Shown here in pieces: positions 9,122 through 18,400 of a stretch of DNA of 64,000 bases. Source of the DNA: Sphingomonas sp. Leaf22 (GTDB lineage Bacteria > Pseudomonadota > Alphaproteobacteria > Sphingomonadales > Sphingomonadaceae); contig NZ_LMKP01000012.1 of NCBI RefSeq assembly GCF_001421715.1, forward strand, positions 104,501-168,500. The letters run 5' to 3'. The notes under the pieces were generated by a model. That model was not told where the DNA came from. It was given only the letters and a program-made list of their open reading frames with translations, and made no database searches. A program made the position numbers and the translations under genes. Positions within the stretch are counted from its first letter, which is position 1. Each line of letters opens with the position of its first letter.

Positions 9122-10402
9122 ATGCTGGATATCTACAACCACCCCATGCGGCTGTACGCCGATCCCTCGCGCGTGGTGGTGCGCCCGTTTCATATTGCGT
9201 GGCAGCGCAATGGCTCCGCCCCCAGCCGGACCGAACGGTTGGTCGGCGAAGTGCTGGCGATGTCGGCGCAGGAAACGCGCGCGCAACTCGAAACCGTGCT
9301 CAAGGATTTCGAGGCGCGGCATTGGCAGACGCGCCGCGTGTTCATGACCCGCTATGACGAGATCGAGACGGTGCTGGGCCTGAACGGCGCAGAGATCGGC
9401 GATGAAAAGCGTCAGTTGATCGGTGCCTATTTCTGTCACGAATATAGCTACGCCGCCGCCGCGCTGATGAACCCGAGCGCGGTGCCGCATTTCGACCAGA
9501 CCGGAATGCCCGACGGGTCGCTGCGCATCCTGATGTCGCTGCGTGCGGTCGGCGAAGGCCATATTTCGTCGGTCGCGTTTCGCGAAGGCATCATCACCGA
9601 CGAAAACGAACTGACCCTCGCGCCCGAGCCGCCCTTCGCCACCGCCGCCGACGCGATCGGTGAAGAGGACGAAGCGCCCGAGGGTGAGGTCACGGTGTTC
9701 CGCCACCGCGATTCGACGCTGTCGGGCACGGTCATCTTCCCGATCACGCAGGCCCAGTCGAAGGGGCTGGAGGACATGCGCCTCGTCCGCTTCCAGCATG
9801 ACGACGGCAGCTTCGAATGGCTCGGCACCTACACCGCCTATAACGGATCGATGATCCAGTCCGAATTGCTGCGCACCCGCGATTTCCGCGCGTTCGATCT
9901 TGTGCCGATGACCGGCAGCGCCGCCCGGAACAAGGGCATGGGCCTGTTCCCGCGCAAGATCGGCGGGCAATATATGATGATCGGCCGGCAGGACGGCGAG
10001 AACCTGTTCCTCATCAAATCCGACGAGCTGACCCATTGGGACGAGGGCGAGCTGCTGCTCAAGCCCGTCTATCCATGGGAACTGGTGCAGATCGGCAATT
10101 GTGGTCCGCCGATCGAGATCGACGAAGGCTGGCTGCTGCTGACCCACGGCGTCGGGGCGATGCGCAAATATGCGATCGGTGCGGTCCTGCTCGATAAGGA
10201 CGATCCGTCGAAGGTCATCGGCCGCACCCGCGACCCGATCCTTGCAGCGGCGAACGAGGACCGCGAGGGCTATGTCCCCAACGTCGTCTATTCGTGTGGC
10301 GCGATCCGCCATGGCGACCGGATCTTCATTCCATATGGCGTCGCCGACAGCTCGGTCGCCTTCGCGTTCGTGACGATCGAGGCGCTGCTCGGCGCGATGT
10401 AA
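9122..10402 (+). CDS. Glycoside hydrolase family 130 protein (mannoside phosphorylase-like)
   Basis: A 426-residue five-bladed beta-propeller protein of family GH130, whose known members phosphorolyse or hydrolyse beta-mannosides. Family-like segments are GMPDGSLRILMSLRAVGEGHIS, GLEDMRLVRF, TYTAYNG, NKGMGLFPRKIGGQYMMIGRQD, WELVQIGNCGPPIE, LLTHGVG and YGVADSSVAFA. The start is the ATG at 9122; a TTG four codons earlier is possible. It forms an operon with the upstream GT4 gene. The pairing suggests one enzyme builds and the other remodels or recycles a mannose-containing oligosaccharide. Whether it is a phosphorylase or a hydrolase cannot be settled by eye. Confidence 0.88.
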   Translation: MLDIYNHPMRLYADPSRVVVRPFHIAWQRNGSAPSRTERLVGEVLAMSAQETRAQLETVLKDFEARHWQTRRVFMTRYDEIETVLGLNGAEIGDEKRQLIGAYFCHEYSYAAAALMNPSAVPHFDQTGMPDGSLRILMSLRAVGEGHISSVAFREGIITDENELTLAPEPPFATAADAIGEEDEAPEGEVTVFRHRDSTLSGTVIFPITQAQSKGLEDMRLVRFQHDDGSFEWLGTYTAYNGSMIQSELLRTRDFRAFDLVPMTGSAARNKGMGLFPRKIGGQYMMIGRQDGENLFLIKSDELTHWDEGELLLKPVYPWELVQIGNCGPPIEIDEGWLLLTHGVGAMRKYAIGAVLLDKDDPSKVIGRTRDPILAAANEDREGYVPNVVYSCGAIRHGDRIFIPYGVADSSVAFAFVTIEALLGAM

Positions 10403-10411
10403 CGCGCCGTC

Positions 10412-10516
10412 GGTAGCGTAGTGAACCCGTTCGGCCCGCCAATCCCTTCGACCGCCCTTGGCGGCCGTCGAAGGGCTTGGCGATCCGTCTCACCGAACGG
10501 CGTGCCCGCCGCTACG
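10412..10516. repeat. Nested inverted repeat between convergent genes
   Basis: About 105 bp of nested dyads: GTAGCG/CGCTAC at the ends, CCGTTCGG/CCGAACGG inside, and CCCTTCGAC/GTCGAAGGG around the centre. It occupies the whole space between the GH130 gene and the convergent araC-type gene and could also act as a bidirectional transcription stop. Confidence 0.7.
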
Positions 10517-10527
10517 TCGAGACCGGT

Positions 10528-11451
10528 TCACAACCGGTGCAGCGCCTGTGTCGCGGTCCCCAGCACCGCCGCCCGTGCGCGCAGGCTGGCGACCAGAAAA
10601 TCGATCTGTTCGTGCAGGAACCGGCGCGGCGTGGTGCCGAGCACCGCGTGCGAATCGCGCAGGAAATGCGACGCGCTGAAATAGGCCGGATCGATGCTCG
10701 AATAATCGATCTCGCCGCGCGACTCGATCAACGGGATCAACGACCGCAGGAAACGCGACCGGATCAGCAGCGTCTTGGGCAGGAAACCGAAATGCCGCCG
10801 GCATATCCGCCGCAGCACTTCGGGCGAGATATCCCATTCGCGCGCCGCCTGCGCCAGCCCGCCCGGCGCATCGTCGACGACCAGCCGGGCGATCCGCCGG
10901 ATCAGTTCCTCGTCGGGACTGGGCGGCCCGATCTCGGCGAGCAGGAACCGGTCGAGGGCGGCCTTCACGCCATGTTCGTCCTCGACCGCCGACAGCGTCG
11001 CGACCAGCCGATCGGCGAACCCCGGCGACGCGGCATCGTCCAGCGGCACGATCCGGTCGGCATAGCGGTCGGCTCCTTCCACAAAGAACCGCGACCAGCC
11101 GAGCGCACTGACCCCGAAGCCGATCATGATTCCGCCATTGGTCAGCGTATGCAGCGCATGGCTGCTCGGCCCGCACAGGCTGGCCTGCGGCATCGGGTTG
11201 AATATCCGCCGCCCGATCGACACCGCAATCGGCCCCGCCTTCAACGTCACCCGGACATTGGCGGTGCCGGGCAGGAACCAGTTCTCCATCCCGATCGATG
11301 CCGGCCCGCTGGCGGCATAGAGGTGATAACCGGTCGTATAATCGGCCAGGGCCGGATCGGGCCGTTCGTAGCGGATCGCCATGCCGGGCGGCATCGCGAA
11401 CAGTGCGGGAGGAATGTCGGGCGTCTCGGTCCCGCCGACGACCGGCCGCAT
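10528..11451 (-). CDS. AraC family transcriptional regulator
   Basis: A 307-residue regulator. The first 190 residues are an uncharacterised sensor region containing a Gly/Ser-rich stretch (MPQASLCGPSSHALHTLTNGG). The C-terminal third carries the AraC double helix-turn-helix, with LAQAAREWDISPEVLRRICR, the linker FGFLPKTLLIRSRFLRSL, and the second HTH ending in FSASHFLRDSHAVLGTTPRRF. It starts 5 nt after the stop of the HerA-like ATPase, so the two are co-transcribed. The ligand and targets are unknown. Confidence 0.85.
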   Translation of the reverse strand: MRPVVGGTETPDIPPALFAMPPGMAIRYERPDPALADYTTGYHLYAASGPASIGMENWFLPGTANVRVTLKAGPIAVSIGRRIFNPMPQASLCGPSSHALHTLTNGGIMIGFGVSALGWSRFFVEGADRYADRIVPLDDAASPGFADRLVATLSAVEDEHGVKAALDRFLLAEIGPPSPDEELIRRIARLVVDDAPGGLAQAAREWDISPEVLRRICRRHFGFLPKTLLIRSRFLRSLIPLIESRGEIDYSSIDPAYFSASHFLRDSHAVLGTTPRRFLHEQIDFLVASLRARAAVLGTATQALHRL

Positions 11452-11456
11452 CCCGG

Positions 11457-13127
11457 TCAACCGCGGAACAACCCGCCCAGAACACCGCGCAGCAAACCGC
11501 CGACGACGCCGCCGCTTTTCGCACGCCCGCCGCGGGTCGTGCCGAACACCTGCTTGCCGATTTCGTTGACGACGATCCGCCCCACCGCCGACCCGGCCGA
11601 CCGGGTCGCCGATTGCGTGGCGCGGCTCCATGGATTGTTCGCCGCCTCGCGCTCGACCGTACGCGCCGCCTTCTCTTCCGCACGCGCCGCGCGGTCCGCC
11701 GCACGCTGTTCGGCGATGCGCCGGCGTTCGGCCTCTTTCGCCGCGCGCGCGTCTTCCTTTGCCTGCAACGCTGTTTCCTTGTCGGCGGCGACCTGTGCCT
11801 TTGCGGCGGCAGCGGCGGCGGCAGCTTCGCCGGCCTTGGCTCCCAACAGTTCTGCTGCCGATTCGCGGTCGATCGCGGTGTCGTAGCGGTCGCCGATGAT
11901 ATCGGTTTCCATCAGCACGCCGCGTTCGACCGGGGTCACCGGCCCGACCCGCGATCGCGGCGGCCGGATCAGCGTTCGCTCGACCGGGCTGGGCGATCCA
12001 TCCGCCTGCAACACCGACACCAGCGCCTCGCCGGTCTTCAGTTCGGTGATCGCCCGCGCCACGTCGACGCCGGGATTGGCACGGAACGTTTCCGCCGCGG
12101 CCCGGATCGCCCGTGCTTCCTTGGGCGTGAACGCCCGCAGCGCATGTTGCACCCGGTTGCCCAACTGGGCCGCCACCGCATCGGGAATATCGACCGGGTT
12201 CTGCGTCACGAAATAGATGCCGACGCCCTTCGACCGGATCAGCCGCACGACCTGTTCGACCTTGTCGACCAGCGCGTCGGACGCATCGTCGAACAACAGA
12301 TGCGCTTCGTCGAAGAAGAACACGAGCACCGGTTTGTCGGGGTCGCCGATCTCGGGAAGCGTCTCGAACAATTCGGACAACAGCCACCGCAGGAACGTCG
12401 CATACAGACGCGGCGATGCCATCAGTTTGTCGGCGGCCAGCACCGATACGATGCCGCGCCCATCGTCGCTCATTCGCCGGAAGTCAGCGAGGTCGAGTGC
12501 GGGTTCGCCGAAGAACCGGTCGCCGCCCTGGGTCCGCAATTGCAGCAGTGCACGCTGGATCGCGCCGACCGATTGCTTGCCGACATTGCCATAGCGGGTG
12601 GTCAGTTCGTCGGCGCGTCCGGCGACATGCACCAGCATCGCCTGGAGATCGTCGAGGTCGAGCAGCAGCAAGCCGTCCTCGTCGGCGACGTGGAAGGCGA
12701 TGGTCAGCACCCCTTCCTGCACGTCGTTCAGGTTCAGCATCCGGCCGAGCAGCAGCGGCCCCATCTCCGACACCGTCGCGCGGATCGGATGGCCGGCCTC
12801 ACCGAACAGGTCCCAGAACACGACCGGCGTGTCGCGATATTGCCAGTCGCTGTCGCCGATCGCGGCGGCGCGTTCGGCAAAGGCGGCGTGCGGCCTGGCG
12901 GTCGCGCTGCCCGCCATGGCGATACCCGACAGGTCGCCCTTCACATCGGCAACGAAGACCGGAACGCCGGCGGCGGAAAAGTTTTCGGCCAGACCCTGCA
13001 ACGTCACCGTCTTGCCGGTGCCGGTTGCGCCTGCGATCAGCCCATGGCGATTGGCGCGTTTCAGGACGAGCGATTGGCGGACACCGGCCGCGGTCGCGCC
13101 TATGAAGAGTTCGGTGGTGTCGGTCAT
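11457..13127 (-). CDS. HerA/DUF853 family ATPase
   Basis: A 556-residue cytosolic P-loop ATPase of the DUF853 family (HerA/FtsK superfamily), often annotated as helicase HerA-like. Walker A is GATGTGKT at residues 33-40, Walker B is VLVFFFDEAHLL, and the sensor segment IYFVTQNPVDIPDAV follows. About residues 430-500 are a long Ala/Glu/Arg-rich helix likely to form a coiled coil. The Gly-rich C-terminus (SGGVVGGLLRGVLGGLFRG) is typical of the family. There is no partner nuclease (NurA or SIR2) nearby, so I would not call it a defence gene. Function unknown. Confidence 0.88.
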   Translation of the reverse strand: MTDTTELFIGATAAGVRQSLVLKRANRHGLIAGATGTGKTVTLQGLAENFSAAGVPVFVADVKGDLSGIAMAGSATARPHAAFAERAAAIGDSDWQYRDTPVVFWDLFGEAGHPIRATVSEMGPLLLGRMLNLNDVQEGVLTIAFHVADEDGLLLLDLDDLQAMLVHVAGRADELTTRYGNVGKQSVGAIQRALLQLRTQGGDRFFGEPALDLADFRRMSDDGRGIVSVLAADKLMASPRLYATFLRWLLSELFETLPEIGDPDKPVLVFFFDEAHLLFDDASDALVDKVEQVVRLIRSKGVGIYFVTQNPVDIPDAVAAQLGNRVQHALRAFTPKEARAIRAAAETFRANPGVDVARAITELKTGEALVSVLQADGSPSPVERTLIRPPRSRVGPVTPVERGVLMETDIIGDRYDTAIDRESAAELLGAKAGEAAAAAAAAKAQVAADKETALQAKEDARAAKEAERRRIAEQRAADRAARAEEKAARTVEREAANNPWSRATQSATRSAGSAVGRIVVNEIGKQVFGTTRGGRAKSGGVVGGLLRGVLGGLFRG

Positions 13128-13194
13128 GCCCTGCCCCCTGTCGTGGCAGGATATTTACCCAGTTTGACGTCCACGTAAATCACGTGTTTTCCAA

Positions 13195-13231
13195 GAAAAA
13201 AGGGGCGGCGATCCCCATGACCGCCGCCCCC
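13195..13231 (-). terminator. Rho-independent terminator after degP
   Basis: On the minus strand GGGGCGGCGG pairs with CCGCCGCCCC around a short loop and is followed by a run of six T. It lies 80 bp beyond the degP stop and ends the hflK-hflC-degP unit. Confidence 0.8.
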
Positions 13232-13310
13232 TTATCTTGAGAGTCCGTTGAAAGTGCGCCGTGGCGCATTTCTACGACACTCGCCTTACCGCGAGTTTTC
13301 AACCGGCCTC

Positions 13311-14840
13311 TTACCGGTTGTCCACCGCGATCGCGACGAAGGCCGGCGGGACCGATCCGCCGGGTCCGATCGGCTGGATCTGCAGCAACAGCTTGCGCTT
13401 CGCCACACGTGCCGCCGCGACCGCGCGGGCGAGTTCTGCCGACGACGTCACCGGCTGGCGATCGGCCGACAGGATGACGAAGCCGCGCCGCAACTGTTTG
13501 GCCGCCGCATCGCTGTTCGGATCGACCGCAACGATCACGACACCACGCGTCGATGCTTCCAGCCCGAGCTGCCGTGCGATCGACGGGTTGAGCGGTTGCA
13601 CCGCCATGCCCGCGGTCGCCGACAGGCTGTCGTTCGCCGGCGGATTGTTCGGTGCCTCGTTCGGGTCGAAACGTTCGTCCTGCGCCTGCAACTGCTCTTC
13701 CGACGGACGCGTGCCCAGCGTCACCGGGATCTGCTGGCGACGGCCATCGCGCAGGACGTCGAGCGTGACGCGGCTGCCCGGCGCTTCCAGCCCGACCAGG
13801 TAGGTCAGCGACTGTTGCGGCGTGATTTCCTTGCCGTTGATCGCAAGCACCACGTCGCCGACGCGGATGCCGGCCCGTGCCGCCGGCTCGCCCGGCGAAA
13901 CGCTGCGCACCAATGCGCCACGATCCTTGCTGATGCCCAGCGCGTTGGCGATATCCTCGCTCACGTCCTGCGGCCCGAGGCCCAGATAGCCGCGCGCGAC
14001 CGACTGGCCCTTCATCAGCTTGTCGACGATCGGCTTGGCCTGCTCGGCGGGAATCGCGAAGCCGATGCCGATATTGCCGCCGGTCGGCGACAGGATCTGC
14101 GAATTGATGCCGATGACATTGCCCTGCATGTCGAACATCGGTCCGCCCGAATTGCCGCGGTTGATCGCGGCATCGGTCTGGATGAAGCGATCATAGGGTC
14201 CCTGACCCACGCGGTTCAGTGCCGAGATGATGCCGGCGGTCACCGTGCCCGACTGGCCGAGCGGGTTGCCGATCGTCAGTACCCAGTCGCCGACCCGCGC
14301 CTGTCGCGAATCACCGAAGCGGACGAACGGGAAATTCGGACCGTCGATCTTCAGCACTGCCAGGTCGGACAGCGCATCGCGACCGATCAGCTTCGCCTTA
14401 TATTCCTTCTGATCGGCCAGCGTCACGGTGATCGATTCGACCGTCGCGCCTTCCGCTCCGGCCGAGACGACATGGTTGTTGGTGACGATATAGCCGTCGT
14501 TCGAAATCAGGAAGCCCGAGCCGAGCGACTGCGCCTCCTGCGTCCGGCCGCCACCGCCGCCGCCGCGCCCACCGAAGAACTGCTCCAGCGGCGTACCCTG
14601 GAACGGGTTCGCCTGCTGCTGCACGGTGATACGCTGCGTGGTCGAGATGTTGACGACCGCGGGCGAAAGCCGGGTCACCATGTCGGCAAAGCTCATCGGC
14701 GCACCGGGGCGCGGTGCGGACATGGCGTTGATCGCACCGGGTTCATTCTGCGCGGTCTGCGCCCCCGACGGGTTGAGCGTCAGGGTCGCGGCGGCACCGC
14801 CCAGCAACAGAGCGGAAGTAATGGCGTAGGCGTAACGCAC
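13311..14840 (-). CDS. degP: Periplasmic serine endoprotease DegP/HtrA (Do family)
   Basis: A 509-residue secreted protease-chaperone for misfolded envelope proteins. A signal peptide covers about the first 28 residues. The trypsin-like domain has the triad H123 (VTNNHVV), D159 (ALSDLAVLKI) and S231 (NRGNSGGPM). Two PDZ domains follow, about 270-360 and 400-500. A Gly-rich segment lies in the LA loop near residue 92. The start is the GTG at 14840, with AGAGGA about 10 nt upstream; an in-frame GTG at 14870 lacks a binding site and would extend the N-terminus unusually. It lies 93 bp downstream of hflC, consistent with a joint envelope-protease operon. Confidence 0.95.
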   Translation of the reverse strand: MRYAYAITSALLLGGAAATLTLNPSGAQTAQNEPGAINAMSAPRPGAPMSFADMVTRLSPAVVNISTTQRITVQQQANPFQGTPLEQFFGGRGGGGGGRTQEAQSLGSGFLISNDGYIVTNNHVVSAGAEGATVESITVTLADQKEYKAKLIGRDALSDLAVLKIDGPNFPFVRFGDSRQARVGDWVLTIGNPLGQSGTVTAGIISALNRVGQGPYDRFIQTDAAINRGNSGGPMFDMQGNVIGINSQILSPTGGNIGIGFAIPAEQAKPIVDKLMKGQSVARGYLGLGPQDVSEDIANALGISKDRGALVRSVSPGEPAARAGIRVGDVVLAINGKEITPQQSLTYLVGLEAPGSRVTLDVLRDGRRQQIPVTLGTRPSEEQLQAQDERFDPNEAPNNPPANDSLSATAGMAVQPLNPSIARQLGLEASTRGVVIVAVDPNSDAAAKQLRRGFVILSADRQPVTSSAELARAVAAARVAKRKLLLQIQPIGPGGSVPPAFVAIAVDNR

Positions 14841-14933
14841 GTTTGGATGGTCCTCTCGAATTTGGCTCACGATCCCTTTGGGGATGAACCTGCCATTGCC
14901 TTGCTGAACGCGGTTTGAATGTTCGGCGGGGTT

Positions 14934-15803
14934 CTAGCGTTCCCGACCACCGAATTCGCGAAGATACCCGTTTTCGGGCGACAGGATGATCGACGTGCTG
15001 CCGCTCTGATTCGGTGCCCCGGCAAAGGTGGTGCGATAGGACTGCATCGCCCGCCAGAACGCGTAGAAATCGGCGTCCTTGCCAAAGCTTGCCGCATAGA
15101 TGCGCGCGGCCTCCGCCTCGGCATTGGCGCGGACGACCTGCGCATCACGCTGTCCCTGTGCCGCGATCGTCGCCGCTTCCTGTTCCCGGGCCGAGCGCAT
15201 CCGCGCCAGCGCCGATTCGAGCGGGCTGCCATCGGGCAGGTCGGCGTGCTTGATCCGAACGTCGACGATCTCCGCGCCGTACTGGCGCGCGGTGCGTTGC
15301 AGCGCGTTCTGGATATTGTCCATCACCGCGCCGCGCTCCGGGCTGAGCAGCGATGCGAACGGACGACGCCCCAGTTCGGCTCGCAACGCGGATGACAGCA
15401 ACGGTTCCAGCTGGTTGGCGACCCGCTCTTCGGTGTTGGCGGTCGACCCGGTCGAAATCACCGCCTGCAACGGATCGACGATGCGGAACCGGGCAAAGGC
15501 ATCGACCTCCAGCCGCAGCTGATCGGTCGACAGCACCGGCTGGTTGTTCAGCTCGATGTCCAGCACCCGCTTGTCGATCCACACCACCCGGTCGAAAAAC
15601 GGGATCTTGGCGACCAGCCCGGCCCCGGTCCGCCCGAACGGCTGATCGGCGCGATACGGATTGAGCGTGCCGACCGGCTGCTGGAAGCGCAGGATCACTG
15701 CCTGCCGCGTCTCCGGCACGATTACGATCGTGCTGAAGAACAGGATGACCAGCACCAGCAGCGCGATGCCCGCCGCCATCGGATTGCGCAGCATACGGCT
15801 CAT
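14934..15803 (-). CDS. hflC: HflC, SPFH-domain subunit of the HflKC complex
   Basis: A 289-residue inner-membrane protein with one N-terminal membrane helix (about 10-30), then an SPFH/band 7 domain, and a helical Ala/Glu-rich segment containing AREQEAATIAAQGQRDAQVV. With HflK it forms the periplasmic cage that regulates the FtsH protease. Its ATG overlaps the hflK TGA (ATGA), so the two subunits are translationally coupled. Confidence 0.94.
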   Translation of the reverse strand: MSRMLRNPMAAGIALLVLVILFFSTIVIVPETRQAVILRFQQPVGTLNPYRADQPFGRTGAGLVAKIPFFDRVVWIDKRVLDIELNNQPVLSTDQLRLEVDAFARFRIVDPLQAVISTGSTANTEERVANQLEPLLSSALRAELGRRPFASLLSPERGAVMDNIQNALQRTARQYGAEIVDVRIKHADLPDGSPLESALARMRSAREQEAATIAAQGQRDAQVVRANAEAEAARIYAASFGKDADFYAFWRAMQSYRTTFAGAPNQSGSTSIILSPENGYLREFGGRER

Positions 15804-16873
15804 CGTGCGGCTCCCGTCGGCTGCGCCTGCGGCGTCGCGGGTGCCTGCGGTTCGGGCGTCGCCTGTTGCTGGCGGCGCACTTCGGGCAGCGGCAGATAGG
15901 CCTGCACGCCCGGCTGGACGATCGTCTTGTCGGCGCGGTTCAACACCTGCTCCATGGTCTCGTAATAGAGCCGCCGCCGGGTCACGTCGGGCGACAGCCG
16001 ATATTGTTCGTAGATCTTGTCGAACTCGGTCGCATCACCCTGCGCCCGCGCGATCACCTGCTGCGCATAGGCGCGCGAGCGGTTGAGGTTCGACTGCGCT
16101 TCCTGTTGCGCCGCCGTCACCGCCTTGAACGCGTCGTCGACTTCGGCGGGGGCGGCCGCCTTCTGGATGCTGATGCCCAGCACGCGCACGCCCGACTGAT
16201 ATTCGTCGAGCAGACCCTGCATCCGCGTCTGCACCTCGGCCTCGATCTCGCCGCGGCCCGAACCGATCGCCTGCGTCAGGTTCTTGCCCGCTACCGCGGC
16301 ACGCATCGCGCTCTCGGCGACGGCACGCACCGTTTCCTTCGGATTCTTGATCTCGAAGACGTAATCTTCGGGCGACTTGATGTTCCAGCGCACCGAATAG
16401 GCCAGATCGACGATATTCTGGTCACCGGTCAGCATCAGATTGGGCTGGCTGCCTTCGGGGAAAGATTCGGTGCGGGTATTCTGCACATCCTCGACCTGCA
16501 CGCGCATGATCGGCGCGGGCAGGGTGAACTGGATGCCGGGGTTGAGCGTGCTGGTATATTTGCCGAACATGGTCACGACGCCACGTTCCTGCGGCCCGAT
16601 CGAATGGAAGCTGGTGAAACCGATCCACACCAGCACCAGCGCCGCCACCGCCGCCAGCCACAGCCGCCCGGCATTGGCCGGAAAGGACGGTCCGCCACCC
16701 GGCCCGCCGCTGCGCGCGCGCTTCAGAAATTCGTCGAGCGAGGTCGATCCGCCGATCCGGCTGCGCTTGCCCGTGGGCGGCAGCGACCAGGGATTGCGCG
16801 GACCGTCATCGCCGCCGCCGCCCGATCCGTTGCCGGAATCGCCGCCGCCGCCCCATGGGCCCTTGTCGCTCAT
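15800..16873 (-). CDS. hflK: HflK, SPFH-domain subunit of the HflKC complex
   Basis: A 357-residue partner of HflC. The cytosolic N-terminus is rich in Gly, Asn and Pro, a single membrane helix lies at about 65-85, then the SPFH domain (SIGPQERGVVTMFGKY) and a C-terminal Gln/Pro/Ala-rich tail. The start at 16873 (MSDKGPWGGGG) matches the usual family N-terminus; upstream in-frame ATGs within the next 50 bases would add a basic extension and cannot be excluded. It is first gene of hflK-hflC-degP and divergent from mrp, with 114 bp between the start codons. Confidence 0.92.
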   Translation of the reverse strand: MSDKGPWGGGGDSGNGSGGGGDDGPRNPWSLPPTGKRSRIGGSTSLDEFLKRARSGGPGGGPSFPANAGRLWLAAVAALVLVWIGFTSFHSIGPQERGVVTMFGKYTSTLNPGIQFTLPAPIMRVQVEDVQNTRTESFPEGSQPNLMLTGDQNIVDLAYSVRWNIKSPEDYVFEIKNPKETVRAVAESAMRAAVAGKNLTQAIGSGRGEIEAEVQTRMQGLLDEYQSGVRVLGISIQKAAAPAEVDDAFKAVTAAQQEAQSNLNRSRAYAQQVIARAQGDATEFDKIYEQYRLSPDVTRRRLYYETMEQVLNRADKTIVQPGVQAYLPLPEVRRQQQATPEPQAPATPQAQPTGAAR

Positions 16874-16987
16874 CCCCAGCACCTGCGCGCGTCGGCGCCA
16901 CCCCATGATCCATCGCATCCTTCCTTTATAGGGGGCCGCCCTCCCTTTTACAGTGGTAACGCGCTTGGGCGACGCTACATCGCGCCC

Positions 16988-17959
16988 ATGACCGTATCTT
17001 CGACCCCCGCCGCCGCGCTCGACGCGTTGCTCGCCCCCGTCGCCGCCGGGCGGGCGACCGTGCGAGTGACCGGCGATCAGGCGAGCATCATCCTCGACGT
17101 GACCGGCCTGCCCCCGGCGGCGCGCGACGCGCTGGAGGCGGATGTCCGCACAGTGGCGCTGACCGCGCCCGGCATCGCCGGCGTCCGCGTGGCGCAGACC
17201 AGCGAGCGCGTCGCGCAGCGCATCGTCGCGGTGGCCAGCGGCAAGGGCGGGGTCGGCAAATCGACCCTCGCCGCCAATCTCGCCATCGCGCTCGCCCGTT
17301 CGGGGCGCAAGGTGGGCATGGTCGACGCCGACATCTATGGCCCGTCGCAGCCGCGCCTGCTCGGCGTCGACGGGATCAAGGCCGAGGCGCACGACAAGAA
17401 ACTGGTGCCGGTCGCGACGAAGCTGGGCGTACCGCTGCTGTCGATGGGACAGTTGGTGCCGGCCGGACAGGCGATCGCATGGCGCGGGCCGATGGCGGCC
17501 GGCGCGTTGACCCAGCTGGTCGACGCGCACTGGGACATGGCCGACACGCTGGTCGTCGACATGCCGCCGGGTACCGGCGACGTGCAACTGACCATGATCC
17601 AGAAGCACAAGCCGGCGGGCGCGGTCATCGTCTCGACGCCGCAGGACCTCGCGCTGATCGACGCCACGCGCGCGATCGACCTGTTCGTCAAGGCCGGCGT
17701 GCCGATCATCGGCCTCGTTGAAAACATGGCCGGCTATGTCTGTCCGCATTGCGGCGAGACATCGGACCCGTTCGGCAACGGTGGTGCGGAGGCGCAGGCA
17801 AAGGCGCTCGGCATCCCGTTCCTCGGCCGCATCCCATTGACGCTCGCGATTCGCAGTGCGTCCGACGCCGGCACGCCGCCTGCGGCCGGGAACGGTGCCG
17901 AAGCCGATCCGTTCAGGGATATCGCCGCACGGGTCGGCGACTGGCTGACGAGAAACTGA
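16988..17959 (+). CDS. mrp: Mrp/NBP35-type iron-sulfur cluster carrier ATPase
   Basis: A 323-residue ApbC/Mrp P-loop protein that binds and transfers [4Fe-4S] clusters to apoproteins. An N-terminal MIP18-like (DUF59) remnant covers about 1-70. The deviant Walker [10 protein letters not shown] lies at 85-93, Walker B region near [14 protein letters not shown], and the bridging-cluster cysteines are C252 and C255 in VCPHCG. One nucleotide separates it from the next gene. It is divergent from hflK. Confidence 0.93.
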   Translation: MTVSSTPAAALDALLAPVAAGRATVRVTGDQASIILDVTGLPPAARDALEADVRTVALTAPGIAGVRVAQTSERVAQRIVAVASGKGGVGKSTLAANLAIALARSGRKVGMVDADIYGPSQPRLLGVDGIKAEAHDKKLVPVATKLGVPLLSMGQLVPAGQAIAWRGPMAAGALTQLVDAHWDMADTLVVDMPPGTGDVQLTMIQKHKPAGAVIVSTPQDLALIDATRAIDLFVKAGVPIIGLVENMAGYVCPHCGETSDPFGNGGAEAQAKALGIPFLGRIPLTLAIRSASDAGTPPAAGNGAEADPFRDIAARVGDWLTRN

Positions 17960-17960
17960 C

Positions 17961-18383
17961 ATGCTCGACGACAACGGCATCCGCACCCTGCTGACCGAAG
18001 CACGAACCATCGCGCTCGTCGGTGCGTCCGACCGGCCCGATCGGGCGTCCTACGGCGTGATGGCGTATCTCCAGCGGCAGGGATATCGCGTGATCCCGGT
18101 CAATCCGCAAATCACCGGCGAACATCTCCACGGCGAATTCGTGTTCCGCGATCTCGACCAGATCGGGGAGCCGATCGATATCGTCGACATCTTCCGCAAC
18201 TCGGCCGCGGCTGGGGAGGTGGTCGACGCGGCGATCGCAGGCGGCGCGAAGGCGGTGTGGATGCAACTGGGGGTCGTCAACGAAGCTGCCGCCGAACGTG
18301 CGGAGGCGGCGGGCTTGCAGGTCGTCATGGATCGCTGTCCGAAGATCGAGATTCCTCGGTTGGGGGTCGCGGCGGTCGGGTAG
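17961..18383 (+). CDS. CoA-binding protein (YccU family)
   Basis: A 140-residue single Rossmann-like CoA-binding domain. The nucleotide loop is [21 protein letters not shown] and the C-terminal block [13 protein letters not shown] is typical of the YccU family. No catalytic function is established. Its ATG lies 1 nt after the mrp stop, so the two are almost certainly co-translated. Confidence 0.88.
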   Translation: MLDDNGIRTLLTEARTIALVGASDRPDRASYGVMAYLQRQGYRVIPVNPQITGEHLHGEFVFRDLDQIGEPIDIVDIFRNSAAAGEVVDAAIAGGAKAVWMQLGVVNEAAAERAEAAGLQVVMDRCPKIEIPRLGVAAVG

Positions 18384-18400
18384 GCTATCTCACCCTCAAT

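Noticed and set aside
11457..13127. HerA-like ATPase as part of an antiviral system
   Set aside because: No NurA, SIR2, nuclease or other defence partner next to it, and the C-terminal architecture is that of the common DUF853 housekeeping-type family.
13140..13195. Promoter for the HerA-like gene in the AT-rich patch with CACGTG-like bases
   Set aside because: No -35/-10 pair at acceptable spacing on the minus strand that I could defend.
16874..16987. Riboswitch or operator in the hflK/mrp divergent gap
   Set aside because: Only 114 bp, no stable symmetrical structure or known motif beyond GC-rich low complexity.
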